Below the pieces are notes generated by a model. It had not been told where the DNA came from. It saw nothing but the letters and a program-made list of their open reading frames with translations, and did not search any database. This document shows positions 17,901 through 24,649 of a DNA stretch of 64,000 bases, one piece after another. The stretch lies in contig NZ_JAEAMR010000022.1 of the NCBI RefSeq assembly GCF_015999245.1, positions 511,891 through 575,890 on the forward strand, in the 5' to 3' direction. Source of the DNA: Streptomyces sp. AV19 (lineage in GTDB: Bacteria > Actinomycetota > Actinomycetes > Streptomycetales > Streptomycetaceae). Within the stretch, counting starts at the first letter, position 1. Each line of letters starts with the position of its first letter. Position numbers and translations under genes: made by a program.

Positions 17901-19023
17901 CGCGGGTCTCCAGCGGTTCGCCGGCACCGGCCTGATCGCGGTGGCCCTGCCCGGTCTGGCCGTACCGCCGGCCGGAGAAGGCCCCTGGGCGGCCACCCCC
18001 GCCATCACCCTGGCCCGTTCCGTCGAGGCCGAACTCTCCGGCACGGACGACTCCGACGGCGCGTGGGAGCGAGTACAGAGGCGTCTCAGCGAAGAGCTCA
18101 AGACCCTGCAGGACGCCCTGTCCCGGCACGGACACACCGCGTCCGCCCGCATGATCGAGGACGGCATGGTCGTCGACATCGTCTACCAGGGCCGCGAACG
18201 AGCCGTGCCCGAACTCGCCGAGGCCCTCGCCACCGAGGTCGGTGAGCTCACCCGCATCCTGTCCGCCCATGAGCGGGAAATCCTGGAAACCCACCTCATC
18301 ACCGAGGTTGCGGGCACCCTGCAGGAGCTGATCGGCTCGGCCGAGCGGCAGGTACGGGCCATGAACGCCGAGCTGGAGGAACGCCCGACCTCGACCGGCA
18401 TGAAGCTGCGCCTGGTGTGGCGGGCCTCGCGCAAGGCCCCGGCGGGTCTCGACCGGGCACGGGAACGCCTGCGCCAGTCCGCCGATGCCTGGACGGCCGA
18501 GGACCGGGCGGCGGTCGGCGAGTTCCTGCAGGCGCAGATCGCGCAGCAGCAGACCGGCGACGCCGCCGGCAGCTGGCTCGAACACCTCACCGCCGCCCTC
18601 GACTACCGCGCGTGGCACGAATTCGGCATCGAGCGCCGGCAACAGGGCCGCTGGGTCCCCGCCACCGGACCGGCCTCGGGCGGAGAACGCGTCCTCGCCG
18701 TCTCCGTACCCCTCTTCGCCGCCGCCTCCTCCCACTACGCGAGCGCCGGCAACCCGCACGCGCCTCGTCTGGTCACCCTCGACGAGGCGTTCGCGGGAGT
18801 CGACGACGACTCGCGCGCCAAGTGCCTGGGCCTGCTGCACGCCTTCGACCTGGACGTGGTGATGACCAGCGAACGGGAATGGGCCTGCTACCCGCAGGTA
18901 CCCGGCATCGCCATCGCCCAGCTCTCCCGGATCGACGGCTACGGGGCGGTCCTGGTCACCCGCTGGGAGTGGGACGGCTCCGCGCGCCGGCGCGCCGAAG
19001 CGGATGGTCCGGAGCTGCTGTAG
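14992..19023 (+). CDS. jetC: Wadjet JetC-like SMC ATPase (TIGR02680)
   Basis: 1343-aa SMC-like ATPase that drives loop extrusion along plasmid DNA. Walker A GNNGTGKS at residues 41-48, two long Glu/Ala/Arg-rich coiled-coil arms with a central non-coil hinge around residues 570-720, the ABC signature SGGER from 1229, and Walker B LVTLDEAF with Asp1264-Glu1265. Starts at GTG overlapping the jetB stop. The plasmid-defence role is from the studied Wadjet families; nothing in the sequence suggests loss of function. Confidence 0.94.
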   Translation: MTALPVPTRSRWQPMRIGLVDLFHYDEEEFHFRDGRLLLRGNNGTGKSKVLALTLPFLLDGDLTPRRVEPDGDPGKRMEWNLLLGGEHPHPERLGYTWIEFGRRDGTTGEVHFRTLVCGLKAVAGRGIARHWYAVTDQRIGQDLSLLDATRTALSRDRLAEAIAGHGMVYDQAKTYRRAVDEALFGLGEQRYAALVDLLIQLRQPQLSKRPNEAALSRALTEALPPMDQAVIADAAEAFRSLDEEKEELRAAAEAERAASAFLDHYRRYARIASRRRARLPRSEHSRYEHLQRDLAEAQTDKARAEEDRAAAGERMAVLEEKETRLRAQDAALRAGPEMRSARELERAAEAADRTARERERAEADHGQAEQLRTRALARLGAAENRLASAGHRAGVVLVRAREAAGEALVSLPEEPTREAADEEADRRRRTLTHVERLADEADRTVGERRAASRRLDEAESDLALAAGALDQAEEATAAAGRALLAAVREHADGCQELVCPDPAGLLDELQEWTLHLDGPCPARLHASRAHSAASARLADQAAGLSHRTTELRSSLRERERELAELEAGGQRGPKAPYTRAPGLRERTAGAPLWRLVDFRDGLGDTERAGLEAALEASGLLDAWVRPDGAILDADGHDVLLAPLTGPVSGPSLADVLRPAVDRGDARAAVVGEETVDRLLAAVGLGGESGADTWAAADGRFRVGALTGRWAKTCAEYVGEGAREEARRSRITALRAELAAIQDELAATAAEAGAVMTRRRALDAELAAVPDDAPLRQAYARAAAAAGAARRDRARREERAAALAGATRAAERAAAELGTTAADLGLPADRDGLAAVRQALTGLALVLADLWPALRERAEAARQVDDERDEAEQAGQRAAEHALRAEESAREATAAAERHSTLRSTVGAAVAELQRRLAETTASLRECGAEQRRTREQHTEADRRASRAEGRIEQLEHGIAEAAAARAEAIAGLQRFAGTGLIAVALPGLAVPPAGEGPWAATPAITLARSVEAELSGTDDSDGAWERVQRRLSEELKTLQDALSRHGHTASARMIEDGMVVDIVYQGRERAVPELAEALATEVGELTRILSAHEREILETHLITEVAGTLQELIGSAERQVRAMNAELEERPTSTGMKLRLVWRASRKAPAGLDRARERLRQSADAWTAEDRAAVGEFLQAQIAQQQTGDAAGSWLEHLTAALDYRAWHEFGIERRQQGRWVPATGPASGGERVLAVSVPLFAAASSHYASAGNPHAPRLVTLDEAFAGVDDDSRAKCLGLLHAFDLDVVMTSEREWACYPQVPGIAIAQLSRIDGYGAVLVTRWEWDGSARRRAEADGPELL

Positions 19024-19025
19024 GC

Positions 19026-20249
19026 ATGAGCGGGACCGACGTCGACCGGCTGCGGCGCCTGCTGGGCACCCCCGAACTCGCCTGGCTGGTCGAGCGCGTA
19101 CGACGACGCCTCGAACGCGAGCAGCCCCTCACCGGACCCGTCTCGCTGGCCGCCCCGACCGAAGCCCAGCGCACGGCCGTCGAACGACTGCTGGGCCGTG
19201 CCCCGCGTCCTGGCCGGTCGTTGACGGTCCGGCTCGACGCCGTGGACGGCGTCCTGCGCCGATCCGGTATCAGCCCCGGCGGCCTCGTCACGGCCGTCGA
19301 AGCCCTGACCGGTCCCGTCACTCCCCTCCGCGAGACCCGCCGGAACGAGTCCCGCGCCTGGCAGCAGGCGTTCCGGCCCCTCCAAGCGCTGGGCCGCGAC
19401 CTGCCCCGCCTCGCCGGCTGGGCCGCCGGGCCGCATACCGAAACCCTTGTACGGCGCCTCGTCCGCACCCCGGAGGCCGCCGGCCCGCTGACCGCCGACG
19501 CCGCGAAGGTGCTCCGGGAACTCCCCGCCGAACCCGCCGTATCCCTGCCCGCCTTCGCCGCCCGCACACTCGGCAGCGCGCACGCCCTGGACGACGGGAC
19601 GCCCCTGACCACGCTCACCCTGTCCGGCATCCGCGCCCTCACCGGCTTCCCCGACGGCAGCGGCGCCGCGTGGCGGCGCGAGGCGTGGGCGTCGGCGGGG
19701 CTGCTGCGCGACGCGCTGTCCTCGACTGTCCTCACCCTGAACCTTCGCGGCACCCCCGCCCTGGACTGGATGGCCGGGACGGGCGAACCCTGCGTCCTGA
19801 CGCTCCGACAACTCACTCACCGTCCCCTTCGATTCGCACCCAGGCTGGTACGGATCTGTGAGAACCCGGCCGTCCTGGCGGCCGCCGCCGACGCCTACGG
19901 CGCCGACTGCCCACCACTGGTCTGCCTCCAAGGCCAGCCGTCCGCCGCGGCCCTGACTCTCCTGCGCCATCTCCACGAGCGCGGCGCGGACCTCCTCTAC
20001 CACGGGGACTTCGACTGGGGCGGTTTCCGTATCGCGAACGTACTGCTGGGCCATGTGCCGTGGCACCCCTGGCGGTTCACGGCCTCCGACTACCGCACCC
20101 TGGCCGCCACCGCGTCCCAACTGCCGCCCCTGACCGGCGCACCGGCCCCGTCCCCCTGGGATCCGGCCCTGTCACCGGCCTTGACCGAGCTCGGGGTACG
20201 CGTCGAGGAAGAGGTGGCGTTGGCTGCCCTCATGGCAGATCTCGCCTGA
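19026..20249 (+). CDS. jetD: Wadjet JetD-like nuclease subunit (DUF2399 Toprim)
   Basis: 407-aa protein, the Toprim-type nuclease that cleaves plasmid DNA once the SMC motor has enclosed it. The C-terminal Toprim half shows the acidic set: Glu in CENPAVL, a CLQGQPS turn, and the DxD in HGDFDWGGF (Asp328/Asp330). The N-terminal part matches the DUF3323-type arm (LVERVRRRLEREQPLTG). Starts 2 bp after jetC, completing a four-gene coupled operon. Confidence 0.9.
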   Translation: MSGTDVDRLRRLLGTPELAWLVERVRRRLEREQPLTGPVSLAAPTEAQRTAVERLLGRAPRPGRSLTVRLDAVDGVLRRSGISPGGLVTAVEALTGPVTPLRETRRNESRAWQQAFRPLQALGRDLPRLAGWAAGPHTETLVRRLVRTPEAAGPLTADAAKVLRELPAEPAVSLPAFAARTLGSAHALDDGTPLTTLTLSGIRALTGFPDGSGAAWRREAWASAGLLRDALSSTVLTLNLRGTPALDWMAGTGEPCVLTLRQLTHRPLRFAPRLVRICENPAVLAAAADAYGADCPPLVCLQGQPSAAALTLLRHLHERGADLLYHGDFDWGGFRIANVLLGHVPWHPWRFTASDYRTLAATASQLPPLTGAPAPSPWDPALSPALTELGVRVEEEVALAALMADLA

Positions 20250-20299
20250 TCAAGCGCCGGCGATCAGCCGGCGGAAACCGGAAGACCAAGCAGGAAGAA

Positions 20300-21514
20300 A
20301 TGGAACAGAGCGACTCCCCCGCGCCTCTCCCCCAAGTCGACAGGCTGGTGACACGGAGCGGCGATCTCAAGAGCGAGCTGGTGGCCTTCGCGCAGAGTCC
20401 GCGCTTCGCGAGGCGGCTGGACGCCCGGCTCGACGAGGCCGCCGACCGGCTCGGCTTCCTCGACGAGGAGACCGTCATCCGGACGATCGACCACTTCGCG
20501 CTGCAACACCGGCTGGCGGACGGCTCCACGGTGGTCGAGCGGTTCGTGGCCCGGCGCCGGCCGCCGCTGCCGGAGGACGAGCGTGCGATGCTGCTCGGCT
20601 GGCGCGACGTGGTCGAGGGGATCTTCGAGGTACAGAGTCTCGACCGCGGCGCCGCCACCCTGCACAATCTGCTCGACGACCTTGTCTACCGGGTCCACTC
20701 CAACCTGGGGCGGCGAGCCCTGAGGAAACTCCGCAAGGGGATGTTCGTCGCCTGCCGCATCGTGCCCGTCCGCCCCGACACCGACGCCTGGCTGGTCAGT
20801 GGTAACTTCACCACTTACCCGTCCGGCGACGGTGCGGAGTTGGCGCAGACCGCCGCCCGGGCCCTCACGACCAGTCCGCAGTTGCTGCGCCGCAACTCCG
20901 AGATGCTGCGCAAGGGCTGGGAGATGCAGGCCGAAGCCCGGGCCGACTTCATCGAGTTGTTCGGCACCGACCTGCTCATCCTGCCCCCCGGCGAAGCCCG
21001 GATCCGGCTACGTGAGTACCACCGTCACCGGCAGGACAAGGCCCTTGCCGAACTCGCCACCGAAGCCGCAGCGGAGGCGAGGAACAGCGGACCCTCCCTT
21101 GACGAGCTCAGCAGCCTGCCCGAAGACCTTCTCGAGGCGGATGCTGTCGCCGTGATCTGCGACGAGACCGAAGGGATGTGCTACTACGCCGACTTCGGCC
21201 GCCTCGACGCGCTGTTCGCCGATCCGGCCCTGGCCCGTGACCGCGCTCATCTGACACGGCTCAGGGAGTACCTGAACGACGACTCCGTCCCTCCCATGGC
21301 CATCCGCCGCCTCGTCCAGCGGCACCCCGAGAACGCGGACGCCGTCTTCCGCACGCTCCTGCGCAAGCCCGCGTTCGCCTGGGAGCGGGACGGGGAGGAA
21401 CTGCTGCGCCTCCGCAAGAAGAGCCACTACGACCACGAGCCCCTGCCCGGCATCACCCCGGTCGGCACCCGCCTCGCCCAACTCCTGCGCGCCCAAAAGC
21501 GGAACGAGCGATGA
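20300..21514 (+). CDS. Conserved actinobacterial protein of unknown function downstream of jetD
   Basis: 404 aa from the ATG at 20300, with CAGGAAG just upstream. It follows jetD by 50 bp on the same strand. Recognisable conserved stretches are IDHFALQHRLADGSTVVERF, MLLGWRDVVEGIFEV, and LLDDLVYRVHSNLG; an acidic-to-basic helical C-terminus follows. I know similar Streptomyces proteins only as hypotheticals. No transmembrane segment or catalytic motif is evident. Its stop overlaps the next gene (ATGA), so these two form a coupled pair that may be an accessory of the Wadjet operon or simply adjacent cargo. Confidence 0.75.
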   Translation: MEQSDSPAPLPQVDRLVTRSGDLKSELVAFAQSPRFARRLDARLDEAADRLGFLDEETVIRTIDHFALQHRLADGSTVVERFVARRRPPLPEDERAMLLGWRDVVEGIFEVQSLDRGAATLHNLLDDLVYRVHSNLGRRALRKLRKGMFVACRIVPVRPDTDAWLVSGNFTTYPSGDGAELAQTAARALTTSPQLLRRNSEMLRKGWEMQAEARADFIELFGTDLLILPPGEARIRLREYHRHRQDKALAELATEAAAEARNSGPSLDELSSLPEDLLEADAVAVICDETEGMCYYADFGRLDALFADPALARDRAHLTRLREYLNDDSVPPMAIRRLVQRHPENADAVFRTLLRKPAFAWERDGEELLRLRKKSHYDHEPLPGITPVGTRLAQLLRAQKRNER

Positions 21515-21819
21515 GGCTCACCACCTCCCGGCTCGACGCCATGGTCGAGGAGGCGATCGTCGACGCCTACGACGAGTACGAACAGCTCGCCGCCTTCCAT
21601 TCGGCCATCGAAGATCGCCTCACCCTGCCGTTCGACACAGCCGTGCTCGGCGTAACAGTGACCGTCACCGGCATCCAGGACCGCCCCGGCAGCGGCATCG
21701 TCGCCCTGTGCCGACGCGGCCGGCACCGTCAAGCGATCGGCATCCTCGACCTGCCGCCGCCCGAACCCGCTCCCGAGGGATGGGCCTGGGTGGAGGCATA
21801 CCGGCATTGGGCGTCGTAA
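21511..21819 (+). CDS. Small acidic protein, CcbP-like calcium-binding family (tentative)
   Basis: 102 aa. The N-terminal half carries an acidic run (EEAIVDAYDEYEQLAAF) followed by LPFDTAVLGVTVTVTGI and ICALC-like VALCRRGRHRQAIGILDLPLP-type residues. This layout resembles the CcbP calcium-binding family, in which many acidic side chains bind Ca2+; I make that link from memory with moderate confidence. It overlaps the preceding 404-aa gene by 4 nt. Confidence 0.6.
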   Translation: MRLTTSRLDAMVEEAIVDAYDEYEQLAAFHSAIEDRLTLPFDTAVLGVTVTVTGIQDRPGSGIVALCRRGRHRQAIGILDLPPPEPAPEGWAWVEAYRHWAS

Positions 21820-21840
21820 GCCGCATACCGCACGCCTCGC

Positions 21841-22093
21841 CCCCGCCAAGTACTGGATCACCACGCCCCGGGACGTCGCGGAATCCGCCCGTGCCCCCGC
21901 AGCGCCCTTCCGGCCTGTCCGCCCACGTCGCACCCGCGGAAGCCCGCCGGATCGAACGCGACACCTCAACGAGCTCATCACCGTCAGCGAAGCCGAACAC
22001 AGCGCCGTCACCGCTGTGGAGATCCAAGCCCTGCACGACCAACTCCACCGGACACGCCGGGAGCAGACGCGGGGCGGGACGGACACAGCGTGA
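21841..22093 (+). pseudogene. Decayed copy of the downstream RHH antitoxin gene
   Basis: Nearly base-for-base similar to 22456-22698, from AAGTACTGGATCACC to the terminal GCGTGA, but with a one-base insertion (CCCCCG run near 21890), a one-base loss at GCGACACCTC (near 21960), many substitutions and no start codon. Translated piecewise it reads KYWITTPRDVAESAR, LNELITVSEAEHSAVTA, EIQALHDQLHRTRREQTR. No toxin copy follows it. This is a tandem-duplication remnant. Confidence 0.85.
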
Positions 22094-22434
22094 CTTCCGT
22101 TCTCCCGCCGCGCCCGGCCATGGGCAACCGCTCGACGCTCCCCTGTCACAGAGTCACGTGTGTATCAGTGCCTCCGTGCCGGCGCCCATGTGACGACCCT
22201 TCCGGCCGGGCCGGTCAAGGCCGAAGCCGAGGCTTGCCCTGTCTGGGCTCACACCCACCTGGAACGCCTGAACCCACTGAGCACACCACCCCGGCTACAC
22301 GACGTCCCAGAACCGCGCGCCGATGACCTGAGGCCCTTCCACCATGACTGGAGCCCCTATAGCCCCAACTCCTGCTGAAAATCAGCCTTCCGTCGAATCC
22401 TCGACGGAGGAGGATGAGAGGTAGGATAGGTAGC
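22094..22434. other. Intergenic region upstream of the toxin-antitoxin pair
   Basis: 341 bp with no convincing gene. It holds an inverted repeat next to the antitoxin start (22390-22407) and otherwise looks like duplication debris. Confidence 0.55.
22390..22407 (+). promoter_or_regulatory. Inverted repeat upstream of the toxin-antitoxin operon
   Basis: CCGTCGA-ATCC-TCGACGG has perfect 7-bp arms and lies 28 bp before the antitoxin ATG. Toxin-antitoxin operons are commonly autoregulated by the antitoxin at such sites. Confidence 0.55.
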
Positions 22435-22698
22435 ATGAGCGAGCCTACCGGCAAGTACTCGATCACGATGCCCAGAGACATCGCGGAAGCCGCCCGCGCG
22501 CGCAGCGGCCCTTCCGGCCTGTCCGCCTATGTCGCCGCCGCCGTCGCCCGCCAGATCGAACGCGACAACCTCAACGAGCTCATCGCCGTCGCCGAGGCCG
22601 AGCACGGCGCCATCACCGATGAGGAGATCCAGGCCCTGCGCGACCAACTCCACCAAGCGCACCAGGAGCAGACACGGGGCGGAGCGGACGCCGCGTGA
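22435..22698 (+). CDS. Antitoxin, ribbon-helix-helix type (VapB-like)
   Basis: 87 aa from the ATG at 22435, with AGGATAGG upstream; an in-frame ATG at 22414 is possible but sits too close to its GGAGG. N-terminal YSITMPRDIAEAARARSG fits the strand-helix start of an RHH DNA-binding domain; the acidic C-terminal tail (EAEHGAITDEEIQALRDQL) is what binds toxin in such pairs. It should neutralise the PIN toxin and repress the operon. Coupled to the toxin by a GTGA overlap. A decayed copy lies just upstream. Confidence 0.8.
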   Translation: MSEPTGKYSITMPRDIAEAARARSGPSGLSAYVAAAVARQIERDNLNELIAVAEAEHGAITDEEIQALRDQLHQAHQEQTRGGADAA

Positions 22699-23111
22699 TC
22701 CGCCCCCTCACCGCCACACCGGGCGGCACCCTCGCCCTGGACAGCGAAGGACTGGCCAAGGCCGTACTACGCGACCGCACGGTCACCGCCTGGCTCGCCC
22801 TCGCCCGCGCCGACGACCTGCGGGTGATCACGTCCGCAGCCACCCTCGTCGAGGCGGTCCACGCCCGGATCAACCGCCCGGCCCTGGAATGGACACTGTC
22901 CCGTCTCGTGGTCGAACCGGTCACCGAACCGATCGCCCGCCACGCCGCCACACTGCTTGCCGACGCCGGACTGCACGGCCATAAGCACGCCATCGACGCC
23001 ATGTTCAGCGCTACCGCCCTCGCCGCCCGGGGCCCCGTCACGATCCTCACCTCCGACCCGGAGGACATCACCACACTGTGCGGCGCACACGCCACCGTGA
23101 TCAAGATCTGA
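22695..23111 (+). CDS. PIN-domain toxin (VapC-like ribonuclease)
   Basis: 138 aa. Four PIN acidic positions are visible: Asp in LALDSEGLAK, Glu in ATLVEAVHAR, Asp in HKHAIDAMFSATAL, and Asp in LTSDPEDI. PIN toxins are Mg2+-dependent RNases that cut tRNA or other RNA to arrest growth. Starts at GTG overlapping the antitoxin stop. The catalytic set is complete, so the toxin is probably active. Confidence 0.88.
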   Translation: MIRPLTATPGGTLALDSEGLAKAVLRDRTVTAWLALARADDLRVITSAATLVEAVHARINRPALEWTLSRLVVEPVTEPIARHAATLLADAGLHGHKHAIDAMFSATALAARGPVTILTSDPEDITTLCGAHATVIKI

Positions 23112-23235
23112 GTATCGGCCCACCACGACGCCGCATACCCAGCGGTGGTTTGTTGACGGCGGGCGGGTGCGGGAGTAGACGGATATCGCCCGTAACGCCC
23201 ACACCGCGCATCACGCACACCCACAAACCCGCAGG

Positions 23236-24564
23236 TCAGGCGTCCTTGGCCACCGGCTTCAAAATCGCCACGCACTCAACGTGATGGGTCATCGGGAACA
23301 GATCGAACACCCGCAGCTTCGCCACCCGATACCCCTCCCCCGCGAAGTACTTCAAGTCCCGCGCCAGCGCCGCCGGATCGCACGCCACATACGCGATCCG
23401 ACGCGCGCCCAGCCCCGCCAGATGCCGGACCGTCTCCCTCCCCGCGCCCGCCCGCGGCGGGTCGAGGACGACGATGTCCGCGGAGTCGATGCCCGTGCGC
23501 GGGAGGACGGACTCGACCTTGCCGTGTTCGATGCGGACGCGGTCGAGGTCCTGGAGGTTGTGGCGGGCGTCCTCGACGGCGCGCTTGCTCGACTCGATGC
23601 CGAGGACCGCGCCCTTCTCGCCGATGCGTTCGCCGAGGGCGCCGGCGAAGAGGCCGACGCCGCAGTAGAGGTCGAGGGCCATGTCGCCCTTGCGGGGCAT
23701 GAGGCCCTGCATGACGGCCTGGACAAGGGTGTCGGCGGCCTTGGGGTGAACCTGCCAGAAGCCGCCCTCGCCGACGCGGTACGTGCGCTCGTCCGCGCGC
23801 TCGCGGACGAAGGGACGGCCGTGGACCCGGTGGATGCGGCCGTCCTTCTCCCCCACGCGCATCACCGAGACCGGCTTGTCCAGTTCGACGATCGGGAGGC
23901 GGCCGCCCGGCTTCGGGGTGAGGATGACCTGGCGGTCGGCGGAGCCGCTCGCCGCGATGGCCTCGACGGAGGCGATCTGGGGCCAGTCGCGCTTCTCGAT
24001 GCCGAGTTCCGTGACGCCCGGAGCCGCGATCAGGCAGCGGTCGATGATCTGGACCTCGTGGGAGCGGTGCTTGCGCAGGCCCGCGTGGCCCTCGGCGTCC
24101 ACCGCGTACTGCACACGGGTGCGCCAGGCGGGGACCCGGCCGGCCGGAAGCTTGTCGCCCTCGGCGGGAACGACGGTGCCGTCCCAGCCCGCCTCCTCGG
24201 GGGTCAGGCCCGCGAGGCGGCGCAGCTGTTCGGCGACGACCTCGCCCTTGAGGCGGCGCTGGGCGCCCGGCTTGGCGTGCTGCCAGTCGCAGCCGCCGCA
24301 CTTGCCGGGGCCGGAGAAGGGGCAGGGGGCCTCGACGCGGTCCTTGGAGGCGTCGAGGATCTCGACCGCGTCGGCGCGCAGGAAGCGGGAGGTCGATTCG
24401 CCCTCGGTGACGCGGGCGATCACGCGCTCGCCGGGGAGGGCGTGGCGGACGAACAGGACGCGGCCGGCGTCCGTACGGGCGACGCAGTGGCCGCCGTGGG
24501 CGACCGGGCCGACCTCCACCTCGTACTCCTGGCCGACCAGCGAGTCCGTCGATTCCGTCTGCAT
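23236..24564 (-). CDS. Class I SAM-dependent 5-methyluridine RNA methyltransferase (RlmD/TrmA family)
   Basis: 442 aa from the ATG at 24564, with AGGAGC upstream. N-terminal TRAM-like beta-barrel (EVEVGPVAHGGHCVAR); a four-Cys segment CPFSGPGKCGGCDW as in the Fe-S RumA branch; SAM-binding LDLYCGVGLFAGALG; motif IV LDPPRAGAGRE; and the catalytic Cys in ACDPAALARDL. It methylates C5 of uridine in rRNA or tRNA. It is a core gene rather than cargo, and likely marks the right end of the variable region to its left. Confidence 0.92.
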   Translation of the reverse strand: MQTESTDSLVGQEYEVEVGPVAHGGHCVARTDAGRVLFVRHALPGERVIARVTEGESTSRFLRADAVEILDASKDRVEAPCPFSGPGKCGGCDWQHAKPGAQRRLKGEVVAEQLRRLAGLTPEEAGWDGTVVPAEGDKLPAGRVPAWRTRVQYAVDAEGHAGLRKHRSHEVQIIDRCLIAAPGVTELGIEKRDWPQIASVEAIAASGSADRQVILTPKPGGRLPIVELDKPVSVMRVGEKDGRIHRVHGRPFVRERADERTYRVGEGGFWQVHPKAADTLVQAVMQGLMPRKGDMALDLYCGVGLFAGALGERIGEKGAVLGIESSKRAVEDARHNLQDLDRVRIEHGKVESVLPRTGIDSADIVVLDPPRAGAGRETVRHLAGLGARRIAYVACDPAALARDLKYFAGEGYRVAKLRVFDLFPMTHHVECVAILKPVAKDA

Positions 24565-24649
24565 GGTGGAAGAGCTCCTGGTGGGGTGGGTGGTGCGGCG
24601 GGACAACAGCCGCTCAGTCTACGTCCCGCCGCGCCACCCACCCGACGCG

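Noticed and set aside
14500..18840. 1446-codon minus-strand open frame
   Set aside because: It is the exact antisense of jetB/jetC, Arg/Gly/Leu-rich with no family features; an effect of very high third-position GC.
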